A DNA stretch of 47,226 nt, from positions 1 to 47,226 of the forward strand of contig WGAY01000024.1 in the NCBI GenBank assembly GCA_015494585.1. Direction: 5' to 3'. This document shows positions 15,860-25,054 of the stretch, piece after piece. Positions within the stretch are counted from its first letter, which is position 1; every line of letters begins with the position of its first letter. Under the pieces are notes generated by a model that did not search any database, was not told the DNA's origin, and worked only from the letters and a program-made list of their open reading frames with translations. This DNA is from Candidatus Omnitrophota bacterium (lineage in GTDB: Bacteria; Omnitrophota; Gorgyraeia; S143-82). Position numbers and translations under genes: made by a program.

Positions 15860-17992
15860 CTATTTCAATTTCCGTAATATCTTCTCTTCCTGAAACGCCT
15901 CTATGTTATCGCCAACCATTATTTGGTTAAAATTAGACAAGCTGATGCCACATTCATACCCCTCGGCAACCTCTCTCACATCGTCCTTAAACCGCTTAAG
16001 AGAGACTATCGTTCCTGACCAGACTTCCTGGCCATTGCGAACAAGCTTTGCCTTTGCCCCCCTTACAATCTTTCCCTTCTTCACATAGCTTCCGGCAACT
16101 ACCCCTGCCTTTGAGAGTTTAAATACCTGCCTGACCTCTGCTGTGCCAATCCAGACCTCTTTTATTATCGGCTCAAGCATCCCCTCTATAGCCGCCTTTA
16201 TCTGGTCTATGAGCTCGTATATTATCTTATAAATGCGCACCTCTAATTTTTTCTCTTCTATATACTTCTTGGCCCGCGAATTTATCCCAACATTAAATCC
16301 AATAATCACTGCCTTGGATGCCTCTGCCAACAGGGCGTCTGAATGCCCTATCTCGCCAACACCGGCATGCATTATTCTGACCTTCACCTCGTTTGTAGAA
16401 AGCCTCTCCAGAGCAGACTTTATTGCCTCCAGGGTTCCCTGCACGTCTGCCTTTAGGATAAGCCTTAATTCCTTTTCTTCTCCTTTTTGTATCTGGTCAA
16501 AGATGGATTCTAAATTAATCGAAGGCGTAGATATCCTCTGTTTTTTCTTTGCCTCTGACATCTCTTCTGAAAACCGCCGTGCCTCTTTTTCTGACCCAAC
16601 CACAAAGAACATATCGCCTGCCAGAGGCACCTCTTCTATTCCCAACACCTCGCCTGCCTCTGAAGGCAACAGCTCCTTTATCCTCTGCCCCCTGTCATTG
16701 GTGATAGACTTTATCTTTCCATAGGTATCTCCAACGATAATTGCATCTCCCACCCTTAACCTGCCCGACTGCACAAGGAGGGTCGCGACAACCCCTTTAA
16801 AAGGATGCAGTTGCGCCTCCAAAACAACCCCATGCGCAGGCTTATCATAGTTCGTCTTGAGCTCCAACATCTCCGCCTCCAAGATAACCATCTCAAGGAG
16901 CTCATCTATGCCCTGCCCGGTCTTTGCTGAGACAGGGACCATTATCGTCTTGCCGCCCCATTCTTCTGGCATGAGGCCGTGTTCCATAAGCTGCCTCTTT
17001 ACCTTATCCACGTCAACCCCGGATTTATCTACCTTGTTTATCGCAACAACAATCGGCACACTAGCTGCCTTAGCGTGGTTCAACGCCTCTATTGTCTGGG
17101 GCATAACACCATCGTCTGCAGCAACTACCAGTATAACGATATCGGTTGCATTCGCTCCCCTTGCACGCATCTCTGTAAATGCCTCGTGACCGGGTGTATC
17201 CAGAAACGTCAACTTTCCGTGCGGCGTCTGGACGACATATGCGCCTATATGCTGGGTAATCCCTCCATATTCCTTATCCGTAACATTGCTCTTGCGGATA
17301 AAATCCAACAGCGAAGTCTTTCCATGGTCAACATGTCCCATCAACGTAACCACTGCATGGCGAGGCTTTGCATTCTCCCTCGCCAGGGCCTCGTGCTCCT
17401 GGCGGATCTTTTCTATCTTAGAAACAGGCCTGGTTATGATCACCCCAAACCACCCGCCTACTTCCTCTGCCAGGGTATCGTCTAACACAGTATTTATATT
17501 CAACATCTTTTTGTTAGCCATTGCCTTGAGTAGGATCTCGTTTGGCTTGACCCCTATCGCCTCAGCAAACTCCCGCAAAGAGCAGGGCAACTCTAATTCT
17601 ATTTCCTTTATCTCTTCTTGTGCCGGCTCTTCTTCTAATACCGCCTTTGACTCTTTCTCCTGCCCCCTCTCAGGCAAAGGTTTTTCCTCTGTCTCCTTAC
17701 CTTTTATTTCCGTTTCCTCTCTTTGTTTTTGTCCTTGCGCCGTTGATCTTTCTTCCCCTTTCTCGGGCAAGGCCTGTTTCTTTTCCGCTTCTACCCTCTT
17801 TTTTTTCTTCTTTTCCTCTTTCTTTTCTTCCTTCTTCTCCTTAGAAGGCAGCTTTTCTTTTATCTGCTCCACCTGCTCATCGGTAAGATTGCTCATATGG
17901 CTCTTTACCTCTATCCCTGCCTTTTCCCTGATAAACGAAAGCAAGGACTTGCTACTTACGCCCAATTGTTTTGCCAGTTCATATACCCTCAT
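15860..17992 (-). CDS. infB: Translation initiation factor IF-2
   Basis: IF-2 is the GTPase that brings initiator tRNA to the small subunit and promotes subunit joining. At 710 aa it is a shorter version. An IF2_N helical module at 1-50 ([17 protein letters not shown]) is followed by a Lys/Glu-rich low-complexity linker (about 50-125) and a second IF2_N-like region ([17 protein letters not shown]). The G domain follows: G1 [13 protein letters not shown] near 220, G3 DTPGHEAF, G4 NKVDK. The C-terminal domains end in [13 protein letters not shown]. The nusA stop and infB start share one base (TAATG), so the two are translationally coupled, as in many bacteria. The order infB-valS replaces the usual infB-rbfA. 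Confidence 0.97.
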   Translation of the reverse strand: MRVYELAKQLGVSSKSLLSFIREKAGIEVKSHMSNLTDEQVEQIKEKLPSKEKKEEKKEEKKKKKRVEAEKKQALPEKGEERSTAQGQKQREETEIKGKETEEKPLPERGQEKESKAVLEEEPAQEEIKEIELELPCSLREFAEAIGVKPNEILLKAMANKKMLNINTVLDDTLAEEVGGWFGVIITRPVSKIEKIRQEHEALARENAKPRHAVVTLMGHVDHGKTSLLDFIRKSNVTDKEYGGITQHIGAYVVQTPHGKLTFLDTPGHEAFTEMRARGANATDIVILVVAADDGVMPQTIEALNHAKAASVPIVVAINKVDKSGVDVDKVKRQLMEHGLMPEEWGGKTIMVPVSAKTGQGIDELLEMVILEAEMLELKTNYDKPAHGVVLEAQLHPFKGVVATLLVQSGRLRVGDAIIVGDTYGKIKSITNDRGQRIKELLPSEAGEVLGIEEVPLAGDMFFVVGSEKEARRFSEEMSEAKKKQRISTPSINLESIFDQIQKGEEKELRLILKADVQGTLEAIKSALERLSTNEVKVRIMHAGVGEIGHSDALLAEASKAVIIGFNVGINSRAKKYIEEKKLEVRIYKIIYELIDQIKAAIEGMLEPIIKEVWIGTAEVRQVFKLSKAGVVAGSYVKKGKIVRGAKAKLVRNGQEVWSGTIVSLKRFKDDVREVAEGYECGISLSNFNQIMVGDNIEAFQEEKILRKLK

Positions 17993-19170
17993 TATTCTTC
18001 TTCATCTCCCTTCTCAAGGTACTCTTTTGCCTTGGCGATGATATCCTCCGCTATCTTTTTATCTATTCCCTCTACTTCTATTAGGTCGTCTATCCCTGCC
18101 ATTGCAAGGGAATTGAGGTCGTGAAAACCGGACTCCTTCAGATTCTCCACAACTTCCTCATTCACGTCCTCAACCTCCAGTAATATTTTTTCCAAAGACT
18201 TGCCTGCCTCTAAACTGGTAATGTGAGACCCCTCCGCGGTCCTTATGTCCAGCTCCCAGCCTGTAAGCTTTGAGGCAAGGCGCACATTCTGCCCGCGCCT
18301 GCCGATTGCCAGCGAAAGCTGGGACTCGTCTACCAATACCTCTGCGTGCCTCTTTTCTTCATCAAGAATCTTTATTTCCTCCACCTTTGCCGGCTTTAAG
18401 GCCTCCTTTATAAACTCTATCGGGTCTTCTGACCAGCGAACAACATCTATCCTCTCTCCTTGAAGTTCGTTGACGATATTCTTTATCCTTGAACCTCTCA
18501 TGCCAACACAGGCACCCATTGGGTCTATTTTATCGTTTACAGAGGCAACTGCTATCTTGGTATGCTCGCCTGCTTCCCTAATGATGGACTTTATAACGAC
18601 TATTCCGTCCTTTATCTCCGGCACCTCTAATTCAAACAAGCGTCTGACGAGATCCGGGTGTTTCCTTGAGAGAAGCAACACAGGGCCTTTCGCCTCTCTC
18701 TTCACCTCCAACAAAATCGCCTTTATTCTATCGCCCTGACGGTAGTTATCGCGAAACGATTGTTCCCTACGGGGCAGTATCCCTTCTGTCCTGCCAATAT
18801 CCACTATAATCTGTCTTCTATCTACTTTATAAACGTTTCCGCTGACAATCTTGCCTACCTGTTCTTGAAACTCACGAAAAATAACGTCCTTCTCTGCCTC
18901 GCGTATCTTCTGGATTATCACCTGGCGGGCAGTCTGGGCAGCAATCCTTCCCAGCTCTGGCGCAGGGATCCTCTCTCCGTTTATTGTAACGATTATATCC
19001 TTATTTTCCTCGTCTATCTTTGCCTCTATTCCGTCTGCTGTTTTGAGCTGATATGCCTTTTTAGTGGCGCTAATAAGAGCTGCCTCCAGGGCAGAAAATA
19101 TCGTCTGCTTATCTATCCCTTTGTCCATACATATCTGATTAATAATCATAAACATCTCTGCCTTATTCAT
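17992..19170 (-). CDS. nusA: Transcription termination/antitermination factor NusA
   Basis: NusA binds RNA polymerase and nascent RNA, and modulates pausing, termination and antitermination. The 392-aa product has the N-terminal polymerase-binding domain (1-125), an S1 domain (GKIVSGNVYKVDRRQIIVD to GILPRREQ), and two KH domains (GMRGSRIKNIVNELQGERID; LAIGRRGQNVRLASKLTGW). A short C-terminal helix-hairpin-helix follows (LAMAGIDDLIEVEGIDKKIAEDI). Its start overlaps the end of the upstream secreted-protein gene by 8 nt. rimP, the common gene ahead of nusA, is not here; an unrelated exported protein takes its place. Confidence 0.97.
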   Translation of the reverse strand: MNKAEMFMIINQICMDKGIDKQTIFSALEAALISATKKAYQLKTADGIEAKIDEENKDIIVTINGERIPAPELGRIAAQTARQVIIQKIREAEKDVIFREFQEQVGKIVSGNVYKVDRRQIIVDIGRTEGILPRREQSFRDNYRQGDRIKAILLEVKREAKGPVLLLSRKHPDLVRRLFELEVPEIKDGIVVIKSIIREAGEHTKIAVASVNDKIDPMGACVGMRGSRIKNIVNELQGERIDVVRWSEDPIEFIKEALKPAKVEEIKILDEEKRHAEVLVDESQLSLAIGRRGQNVRLASKLTGWELDIRTAEGSHITSLEAGKSLEKILLEVEDVNEEVVENLKESGFHDLNSLAMAGIDDLIEVEGIDKKIAEDIIAKAKEYLEKGDEEE

Positions 19171-20884
19171 TGCCAGTCTCCTTTCCTTGCGACCATTTTA
19201 TAATATTTTCCGCAGTAAATACACCCGGCGATGGTTTGAATATCTGCCGATTCTCAAAAAGGACCAGACCACTAACATTAGCCCCTGTCTTTGCAACCAA
19301 ACTCGCACTCTCAGGCAGGGCATACAGGACCTCTGTCTGATTTGCCCTACAAGAAGTTAGAACCTGTTTATCTAGACCCAATCGTATAACACAGGTATCT
19401 GTGTCCCTATATCCCTCTTCATATCTACACACCAGGTAGTCTAGATACATCTTAGGGGCGTATTTCTTGACACAAAGCTGATCTATGACCTCTTTCATAT
19501 CCCTCGACCCCAATAGGGAACTCCACACACCACCTTTATTCGTCAAGAGGTAATGGAAATATATCTTCCAGCCCTTTAGGCGTGTATCTGCCTTCAACTT
19601 CTTTATTACCCTCACTAACCTGTAGGCATCTTTATCCAGAATTCCCGAGATAAAGACATCGATCCTTTTGTCTTTACGTGGACGCTTGTAGAAAACAGAC
19701 ATACCAGTTACCTGAGGCTTGAGAACATAGCCTATATCTGATGGCAAGACCATATCCTCTATATTCTCAAAAAAGGAAAGAGTGTCGATCTCCTTTGGAA
19801 GGATGTATACTGGCAACATATCTGTCTTTATATGCTCCATATAGGTCCTGGCCTCTGTTTCATCCGCAAAGACCTTCTTCATCTTAAGGCCAGGAAAGAT
19901 CCCACTTAGCCACTTAAAGACCGAATCTTCGTTACAAGAAATACACTCCCTGGGACGTATAACAACCAATTCTCCTGTTTTTATATCCCCCTTATCTCTC
20001 TTTGTCTTCTGGCAAATACCTTTCTCGCAACTACCTGCAGGGCAGTCTTTATCAGAGAAACAGGACGGCAGGCCCTTTAGCCTTTTCTCTTTAAAATTCA
20101 TAAAGGAAACCTTTTCTGCCTTTTTTATCTCCCATCTCTCTCCTGATCGACCTATATCTAGTTCTATCCCTACCAGGCCATCGGCAGGCGGACACAGAAG
20201 ATAGCCCTGCCCTACTTTGGCAATATATTCCCCTGGTTTTGGCATAAAGTCCATAGAAGGAACAACGACAATATCTATCTCCTTATGGAGCTTCAAGAGT
20301 CCCTGTCCCTCAGAAGGGATGGCCTTGTCAGGCAGAATTCCTACAAGCAGATCCACCCCTCCCATATCGGCAAGCAGCTTATCATACCTGGCAACATCAC
20401 CAATAACATCCTTACCAAAAAGCAATATCCCAACTCTGACCCCGTCTTTTTCCAGGACAAAGGCCTTCTTACTCGAAAAACCGAAGGTATAAATAGGAGA
20501 AAACCTTTTTCTGAGTTCCTTTAGCCAAGTCCTATCTATGGAATAACTAAGGATAACTGCATCGTATCCTAAACTTCGCAAAACAGATAGGTAGGAGTAG
20601 GTACGGGCCCTATCCTTTCCTGGTTCGCTCTTCTTCACATCTCCTAGTCCCCCCCCAAGAACATCTCCTATTTCCAAAAGGAATCTTGGTTTCTGTGCCT
20701 GCCAGTCACTTATAAAAGAGGCCCTGCGGCATAAGATACAGTCTTCCCCTCGATTCAAATAGATTCGGGAATGCGTATTACCCGTGATCAAGAGAGAAAA
20801 TCCCTTGGGAGAGCCAAATAACGGAGAGGAAAAGAAAACAGCAAAAGCACACCAGATTACAAACACCCAAAAGGCCTTCTTCAC
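19163..20884 (-). CDS. Exported multidomain protein: degenerate 5'-nucleotidase-like, Cys-rich and thioredoxin-like domains
   Basis: I start this 573-aa protein at the GTG at 20884 (AGGAGG 5 nt upstream); the track's 28 extra residues cover a hairpin and promoter. Residues 1-24 are a signal peptide. Residues 28-245 resemble the UshA-type metallophosphoesterase fold (LLITGNTHSR, RFLLEIGDVLGG, LGYDAVILSYS), but D-x-H reads N-T-H and the N-H-E motif is lost, so catalysis is doubtful. Residues 275-291 hold CFSDKDCPAGSCEKGIC, a compact disulfide motif. Residues 302-370 look like a thioredoxin fold with CISC, and the C-terminal 180 residues hold three further cysteines. It may be a periplasmic redox or binding protein. 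It heads the nusA operon, which is odd. I know no named family with this architecture. Confidence 0.6.
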   Translation of the reverse strand: MKKAFWVFVIWCAFAVFFSSPLFGSPKGFSLLITGNTHSRIYLNRGEDCILCRRASFISDWQAQKPRFLLEIGDVLGGGLGDVKKSEPGKDRARTYSYLSVLRSLGYDAVILSYSIDRTWLKELRKRFSPIYTFGFSSKKAFVLEKDGVRVGILLFGKDVIGDVARYDKLLADMGGVDLLVGILPDKAIPSEGQGLLKLHKEIDIVVVPSMDFMPKPGEYIAKVGQGYLLCPPADGLVGIELDIGRSGERWEIKKAEKVSFMNFKEKRLKGLPSCFSDKDCPAGSCEKGICQKTKRDKGDIKTGELVVIRPRECISCNEDSVFKWLSGIFPGLKMKKVFADETEARTYMEHIKTDMLPVYILPKEIDTLSFFENIEDMVLPSDIGYVLKPQVTGMSVFYKRPRKDKRIDVFISGILDKDAYRLVRVIKKLKADTRLKGWKIYFHYLLTNKGGVWSSLLGSRDMKEVIDQLCVKKYAPKMYLDYLVCRYEEGYRDTDTCVIRLGLDKQVLTSCRANQTEVLYALPESASLVAKTGANVSGLVLFENRQIFKPSPGVFTAENIIKWSQGKETGNE

Positions 20885-20905
20885 GCTGTCCTCCTTTCTC
20901 CTCTC

Positions 20906-20943
20906 AAAAATAAAAATAGAGCGTGCCAAACAGCTGACGCTCT
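20906..20943 (-). terminator. Hairpin plus T-tracts in the leader ahead of the nusA operon
   Basis: On the minus strand AGAGCGT (20937-20943) pairs with ACGCTCT (20918-20924) over a 12-nt loop, followed by ATTTTTATTTTTG. It starts about 8 nt after the predicted transcription start and ends about 20 nt before the GTG. It therefore sits inside the new transcript as well as any read-through RNA. It may be an attenuator, or may simply end transcripts from the methyltransferase side. Confidence 0.45.
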
Positions 20944-20957
20944 TAACGTGAATGTGT

Positions 20958-20986
20958 ATTATACACAAAAGTTATTGCCAGTTCAA
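20958..20986 (-). promoter_or_regulatory. Sigma70-type promoter of the nusA-rph operon
   Basis: On the minus strand, TTGAAC (20981-20986), a 17-bp spacer and a perfect TATAAT (20958-20963), 14 nt past the methyltransferase stop. Predicted start near 20951. Confidence 0.6.
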
Positions 20987-21000
20987 GGCTTTTCTATCTC

Positions 21001-21642
21001 CTAAAATTCCCTCAGAGTGGCCTTTACAACAACAAACCCCCCTTTCCCATAACCCTCCTGTGGCCTCTCCACCTCTCTTATTTCGTCCAGGGGACAAAAC
21101 AAAGTTTGGAGAACCCTTTCCACATTAAATCCTCTGGCCTCCAGAAAGGCAATTAATTCCCTGCTAGAAAAAAAGTGCGCAAATCTATAAAAAGGACTTT
21201 TCTCTTTCTTTTTCAGATACATTTGTCCTAAAAAACTGTCCTTATCTACAATTCCAACGATAAATTCTCCTCTTGGCCTCAATATGCGCGCAACCTCATC
21301 CAGAGCCTTTTCTGGATCAGATAAAAAACAAATAGTTACCACCATCAACACCGCATCAAAGGAATTATCCTCAAAAGGAAGGGAATCCGCAGAGGCAATA
21401 ACGACCTGTATGCCCCTGTTCCGTGCAACCTTTGCCATCTCCTCCGAGAGGTCAACGCCCATCTTTATCCCCAGAGGAGCGGCAAACCTGCCGCTGCCAA
21501 CACCTATCTCTATAGCAGAATCAACCCCTGGCCACAACGCCTTCACCGCCTCCACTTCTGATAAATAGGCAAACCTGTTCTTCTCAAACCACGATTCGTA
21601 ATCATCCACATGCGAATCAAAGACATCTACAACCCCGCCCAT
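21001..21642 (-). CDS. Class I SAM-dependent methyltransferase
   Basis: A 213-aa UbiE/COG2226-like methyltransferase. Motif I is AIEIGVGSGRFAAPLG, motif II VGVDLSEEMAKVA, then VVIASADSLPFEDNSFDAVLM and a post-motif segment LRPRGEFIVGIVD. The fold binds S-adenosylmethionine, but the substrate cannot be deduced; small molecules, lipids and quinones are all handled by this group. It starts 6 nt after rtcB ends and is the last gene of the nifU-to-rtcB operon. The next operon's promoter begins 14 nt after its stop. Confidence 0.8.
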   Translation of the reverse strand: MGGVVDVFDSHVDDYESWFEKNRFAYLSEVEAVKALWPGVDSAIEIGVGSGRFAAPLGIKMGVDLSEEMAKVARNRGIQVVIASADSLPFEDNSFDAVLMVVTICFLSDPEKALDEVARILRPRGEFIVGIVDKDSFLGQMYLKKKEKSPFYRFAHFFSSRELIAFLEARGFNVERVLQTLFCPLDEIREVERPQEGYGKGGFVVVKATLREF

Positions 21643-21648
21643 AATAAA

Positions 21649-23100
21649 CTACCCCTTTATTACGCCAACCGGACGCATAGAGGCAACCAACTTGCCTATG
21701 CCGGTCCTCACCACAGTATCTACAACCTGGCTGATATCCTTATACGCTGAGGGCGCCTCTTCTACCACAGTCCTGCGGCTATGCGACATAACGTTAACAC
21801 CATGCCCCTGCAAATGAGAGACAACAGAGGCATAATCCAGCTGCCTGAGGGCCTCTCTTCTGGACAATGTCCTGCCTGCCCCATGGCAGCAAGATCCCAG
21901 ACTCACCTCCATTGCCATGCGTGTGCCAGATAGAACGTAAGACCTGCTGCCCATATTCCCTGGCACAAGAACCGGCTGGCCAATTTCAGCATACACCTCT
22001 GGTAAATCCGCTGTGTGCGGGGCAAATGCCCGCGTTGCTCCCTTGCGATGGACACAAAGCGTGCGGTAGCTGCCGCCTACTTTATGCCTCTCTATCTTTG
22101 CGATATTATGGGCGACATCATACACCAACCCAATACCAAGTGAACGCCAGCATTCGTTAAACACCCTTTCAAAGGCCTCCCTGACAAGGTGTGTAAGCAT
22201 CTGGCGGTTTGCCCAGGCGAAGTTTGCTGCACAGCACATAGCCTTCCAGTAGCGCTGCCCCTCTTTTGAATAAAAAGGCGCACATGCAAGCTGTTTATCC
22301 GCCACGGATATGCGATACCTATCCATTGCTGAAAGCATCTCCTTAACAAAATCAGAGCATACCTGATGCCCAAAACCGCGCGAACCCGTATGGATCATCA
22401 CAACCAGCTGACCCTTAAACAGCCCCATTGTGCGCGCGGCCTTTTCGTCAAATACATCCTCTACCTCCTGCAGCTCCAGAAAATGGTTCCCTGCCCCAAG
22501 GGAGCCCACCTGAGACCGCCCCCGTTCTATGGCCCTTTTGGAGATTACATCTGCGTCTGCATCAAACATGCAGCCGCCTTCTTCACAGCAAAGGAGATCT
22601 GCCTTCTCTCCCTTGCCCTGGCCAACCACCCATTGCGCGCCTTGAGCAAGCAAAGAAAAAAAGTCTTTTCTGGATACAGCGACATTTGCCTCTCGCCCCA
22701 AGCCTGTAGGAACAGAAGAAAATATAGAGGCAAGCAAATCTCCTACGTGGCCCTTTACCTCTTCAAAAAGGAGATTTGTCCGTAATAACCTAACACCGCA
22801 GTTAACATCAAAACCAACTCCACCGGGAGAAATTACTCCTCCTTTATCCACATCAAACCCAGCCACCCCGCCAATAGGAAAACCATAACCCCAATGGATA
22901 TCCGGCATCCCAATGACAGGAGAGACAACTCCCGGCAAAGACGAAACATTCACCAGTTGAGAGACAGCCTCTATATCAAAGGATGTCTCCTGCAATTCCC
23001 GGGAAATAAAAATAATGATATCCGCTTCAGAGCTGGCTTTTACCTTTACTATTCCGTCTGAAAGCCGCTCCAAGATAGGCTGATTATGTGTTTCCTTCAT
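21649..23100 (-). CDS. rtcB: RNA-splicing ligase RtcB
   Basis: RtcB joins RNA 2',3'-cyclic phosphate or 3'-phosphate ends to 5'-OH ends with GTP and Mn2+. Metal and guanylate motifs are present: GMPDIHWGYGFPIGGVAGFD, GGVGFDVNCGVRLLRT, GSLGAGNHFLELQ, MIHTGSRGFGHQV, and SCCHGAGRTLSRREA, which carries the histidine guanylylated in this family. The ATG at 23100 gives 483 aa, the usual size. The track start at 23145 adds 15 residues inside the upstream gene, and an ATG at 23124 is also possible. The gene overlaps the upstream phosphatase gene. No archease or RtcA homologue is seen nearby. Confidence 0.93.
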   Translation of the reverse strand: MKETHNQPILERLSDGIVKVKASSEADIIIFISRELQETSFDIEAVSQLVNVSSLPGVVSPVIGMPDIHWGYGFPIGGVAGFDVDKGGVISPGGVGFDVNCGVRLLRTNLLFEEVKGHVGDLLASIFSSVPTGLGREANVAVSRKDFFSLLAQGAQWVVGQGKGEKADLLCCEEGGCMFDADADVISKRAIERGRSQVGSLGAGNHFLELQEVEDVFDEKAARTMGLFKGQLVVMIHTGSRGFGHQVCSDFVKEMLSAMDRYRISVADKQLACAPFYSKEGQRYWKAMCCAANFAWANRQMLTHLVREAFERVFNECWRSLGIGLVYDVAHNIAKIERHKVGGSYRTLCVHRKGATRAFAPHTADLPEVYAEIGQPVLVPGNMGSRSYVLSGTRMAMEVSLGSCCHGAGRTLSRREALRQLDYASVVSHLQGHGVNVMSHSRRTVVEEAPSAYKDISQVVDTVVRTGIGKLVASMRPVGVIKG

Positions 23101-25054
23101 GGCCTTTGCTGTCCGTTCTGTCATCCTGTTGTTCATCAAAAACATTGCGTACGACTATCAAGGTAATATCATCGCTCTGTTCTTGCTCTCCATAAAAGTT
23201 ACTCATAAATTCGTCTATAGCACACATTGGCCTATCTATATTTGCTCTTATCCACTGTTTTAATTCTTCCTCAGAGACGAATCCCTTGTCGTTTCTCGCC
23301 TCTAACATACCATCGCTAAATACCATAAACACATCCCCTTCTTCCCACACGATCTCCTTTGCCTTGTACTCAGACCACCTATCAACCCCCAAAGGAGCGC
23401 CTGTGTTCATCTTTATCTCTTCTATATCCCCCTGACTCTTGCGATACACCCACACAGCAAGGTGGCCTGCGTCTGAGATTACCAGCAGATCCTTTTTGAT
23501 CTCAACAATACAACCTGTAGCATAAACCCCCGAGATCTTATACCTCGCAAGGAAGCGATTTATATCCTCTAACAGCTCCTCTACCCCTTTATTCTCATAT
23601 CTTGGCCGCAATACCCTCTCAGCAGTTATTATCTGGGCGACATAAAGGGCAGCACTAACACCCTTTCCAGAGACATCCCCCATCAACAACCTCAGTGACT
23701 CCTTGCCCTTCCATGCATCGTAAAAGTCGCCCGCCACAAAGATCGCTGGGGAAAAATAGGCCTCTATACTAATCCCTTTGCCTTTTGGCAGTTTCTCTGG
23801 CAGCATCTGCCTCTGGATAGAAGAGGCCAACTGCATCTCCTGTTCGACTCTCTGCCTTTCCCTCAGATTGGTTAGGTATTTCTCCCAACTCGTCCAGAAG
23901 GCTAAGATCACACTACCTACGACAGGGGCAACAAAAGGAACCCAGATCCCTGCAGAGACAAACAGACCGATTGCAAAAATTATCCAGACACTCACTGCCA
24001 GGACATACACTAGCCAGAACCTCTCCAGTTGGAACTTCTTATTCAATGCCAATAAACCCAACAAAAGAAAGACAAATATGGTAGGAAAGGGATTCATCCT
24101 GTAGATAAAACGTTGAGATAAAATGGATCCAAAGACTACTCCATACGTCTCAACCATCGGGGCCATATTCTCCAAAGGAGTTGGAGCCAGGTCGTGTGTA
24201 CCAGTAGCTGTCAAACCAATAACACAGATCGCACCTTTTATCTGAGAAACTGCTTTTTTCTGCTCCTCTGTTAAGGGCTTGCCTTTAGAAACCCGCGAGT
24301 AGATTTCCAAAAGGGAGATAAAAGAAATCTTCTTGAAACACTGTTCCCATGTGCCAGGATAATCCAAATAGAGCCTATCCCCTCTGTAAAGCGGCATAAC
24401 TATTTTTAGGATGCCCCTTTTTGTAAGCTTCGAAACAATTATCTTGTCCGCCAAATTCTTCACCGAGGCATAGGGATTCAGATCTAAATAAGCCAAACTA
24501 CTTATAAGGGAAAGGTGGTAAAAATACCTACCCCCTATCCGTCGCCTTACAGGCAAAAAGCGCCTCTTCCCATCTATATCTGGGGCAGAAGTAATATAGC
24601 CAGTATATTTCGCTACCGAGACAAAGGGCTGGGTAATCGAGACCTTTCGCACATTTCCCCTGGCATCCTGGGATATACTATAAGGTAAAAAGACATTTCC
24701 TGCCCGTTGCATGGCCTCAAACAGGGCCATATCATCACTTTGATCGCTGTGCTCCGCAAATATAATATCAAAAACTATCTCCTTGGCGCCAAGTTGCTTC
24801 AATGCATAAACTGCTTGGGCATAATACCTCCTCGGAATAGGGAACTGTTTTATCCCTTTATGGGCAAGGGTTTGGTCGTCGATTGCAATAAAAACCAGCG
24901 GCAATTTCTTTGTATCGTAAGGATTGATTTTGGATCGCAATTTCAAGGCCAGATCATAACCAGATAATTCCCATAATTCAAAGGCCGAAAAGAAGATCCC
25001 GAGAGAAAAGCACAAAGAGAATAGAAGAAATGCCAGGATTCTCTTAAACTTCAT
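23084..25054 (-). CDS. CHASE2-domain membrane sensor with C-terminal PP2C/SpoIIE serine phosphatase
   Basis: A 656-aa signalling protein. A transmembrane helix at 7-25 leads to an extracytoplasmic CHASE2 domain (about 30-310: FIAIDDQTLAHKG, RRYYAQAVYALKQLGAKEIVFDI, GAICVIGLTATGTHDL). Three more hydrophobic helices follow (about 320-395). After a helical linker (QEMQLASSIQRQMLPE) comes a SpoIIE/RsbU-type PP2C domain: FVAGDFYDAW, LLMGDVSGKGVSAALY, FSDGMLEARN and EEQSDDITLIVV, with the metal-binding aspartates present. Such phosphatases dephosphorylate STAS anti-anti-sigma proteins. The start overlaps the STAS-kinase gene stop by 4 nt, so the obvious substrate is encoded just upstream. The ligand sensed by CHASE2 is unknown. 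Confidence 0.93.
   Translation of the reverse strand: MKFKRILAFLLFSLCFSLGIFFSAFELWELSGYDLALKLRSKINPYDTKKLPLVFIAIDDQTLAHKGIKQFPIPRRYYAQAVYALKQLGAKEIVFDIIFAEHSDQSDDMALFEAMQRAGNVFLPYSISQDARGNVRKVSITQPFVSVAKYTGYITSAPDIDGKRRFLPVRRRIGGRYFYHLSLISSLAYLDLNPYASVKNLADKIIVSKLTKRGILKIVMPLYRGDRLYLDYPGTWEQCFKKISFISLLEIYSRVSKGKPLTEEQKKAVSQIKGAICVIGLTATGTHDLAPTPLENMAPMVETYGVVFGSILSQRFIYRMNPFPTIFVFLLLGLLALNKKFQLERFWLVYVLAVSVWIIFAIGLFVSAGIWVPFVAPVVGSVILAFWTSWEKYLTNLRERQRVEQEMQLASSIQRQMLPEKLPKGKGISIEAYFSPAIFVAGDFYDAWKGKESLRLLMGDVSGKGVSAALYVAQIITAERVLRPRYENKGVEELLEDINRFLARYKISGVYATGCIVEIKKDLLVISDAGHLAVWVYRKSQGDIEEIKMNTGAPLGVDRWSEYKAKEIVWEEGDVFMVFSDGMLEARNDKGFVSEEELKQWIRANIDRPMCAIDEFMSNFYGEQEQSDDITLIVVRNVFDEQQDDRTDSKGHEGNT

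Noticed and set aside
17286-18041. 251-aa plus-strand ORF rich in Ser and Phe
   Set aside because: Shadow of the Lys/Glu-rich linker of infB (TTC/TCT runs on the opposite strand).
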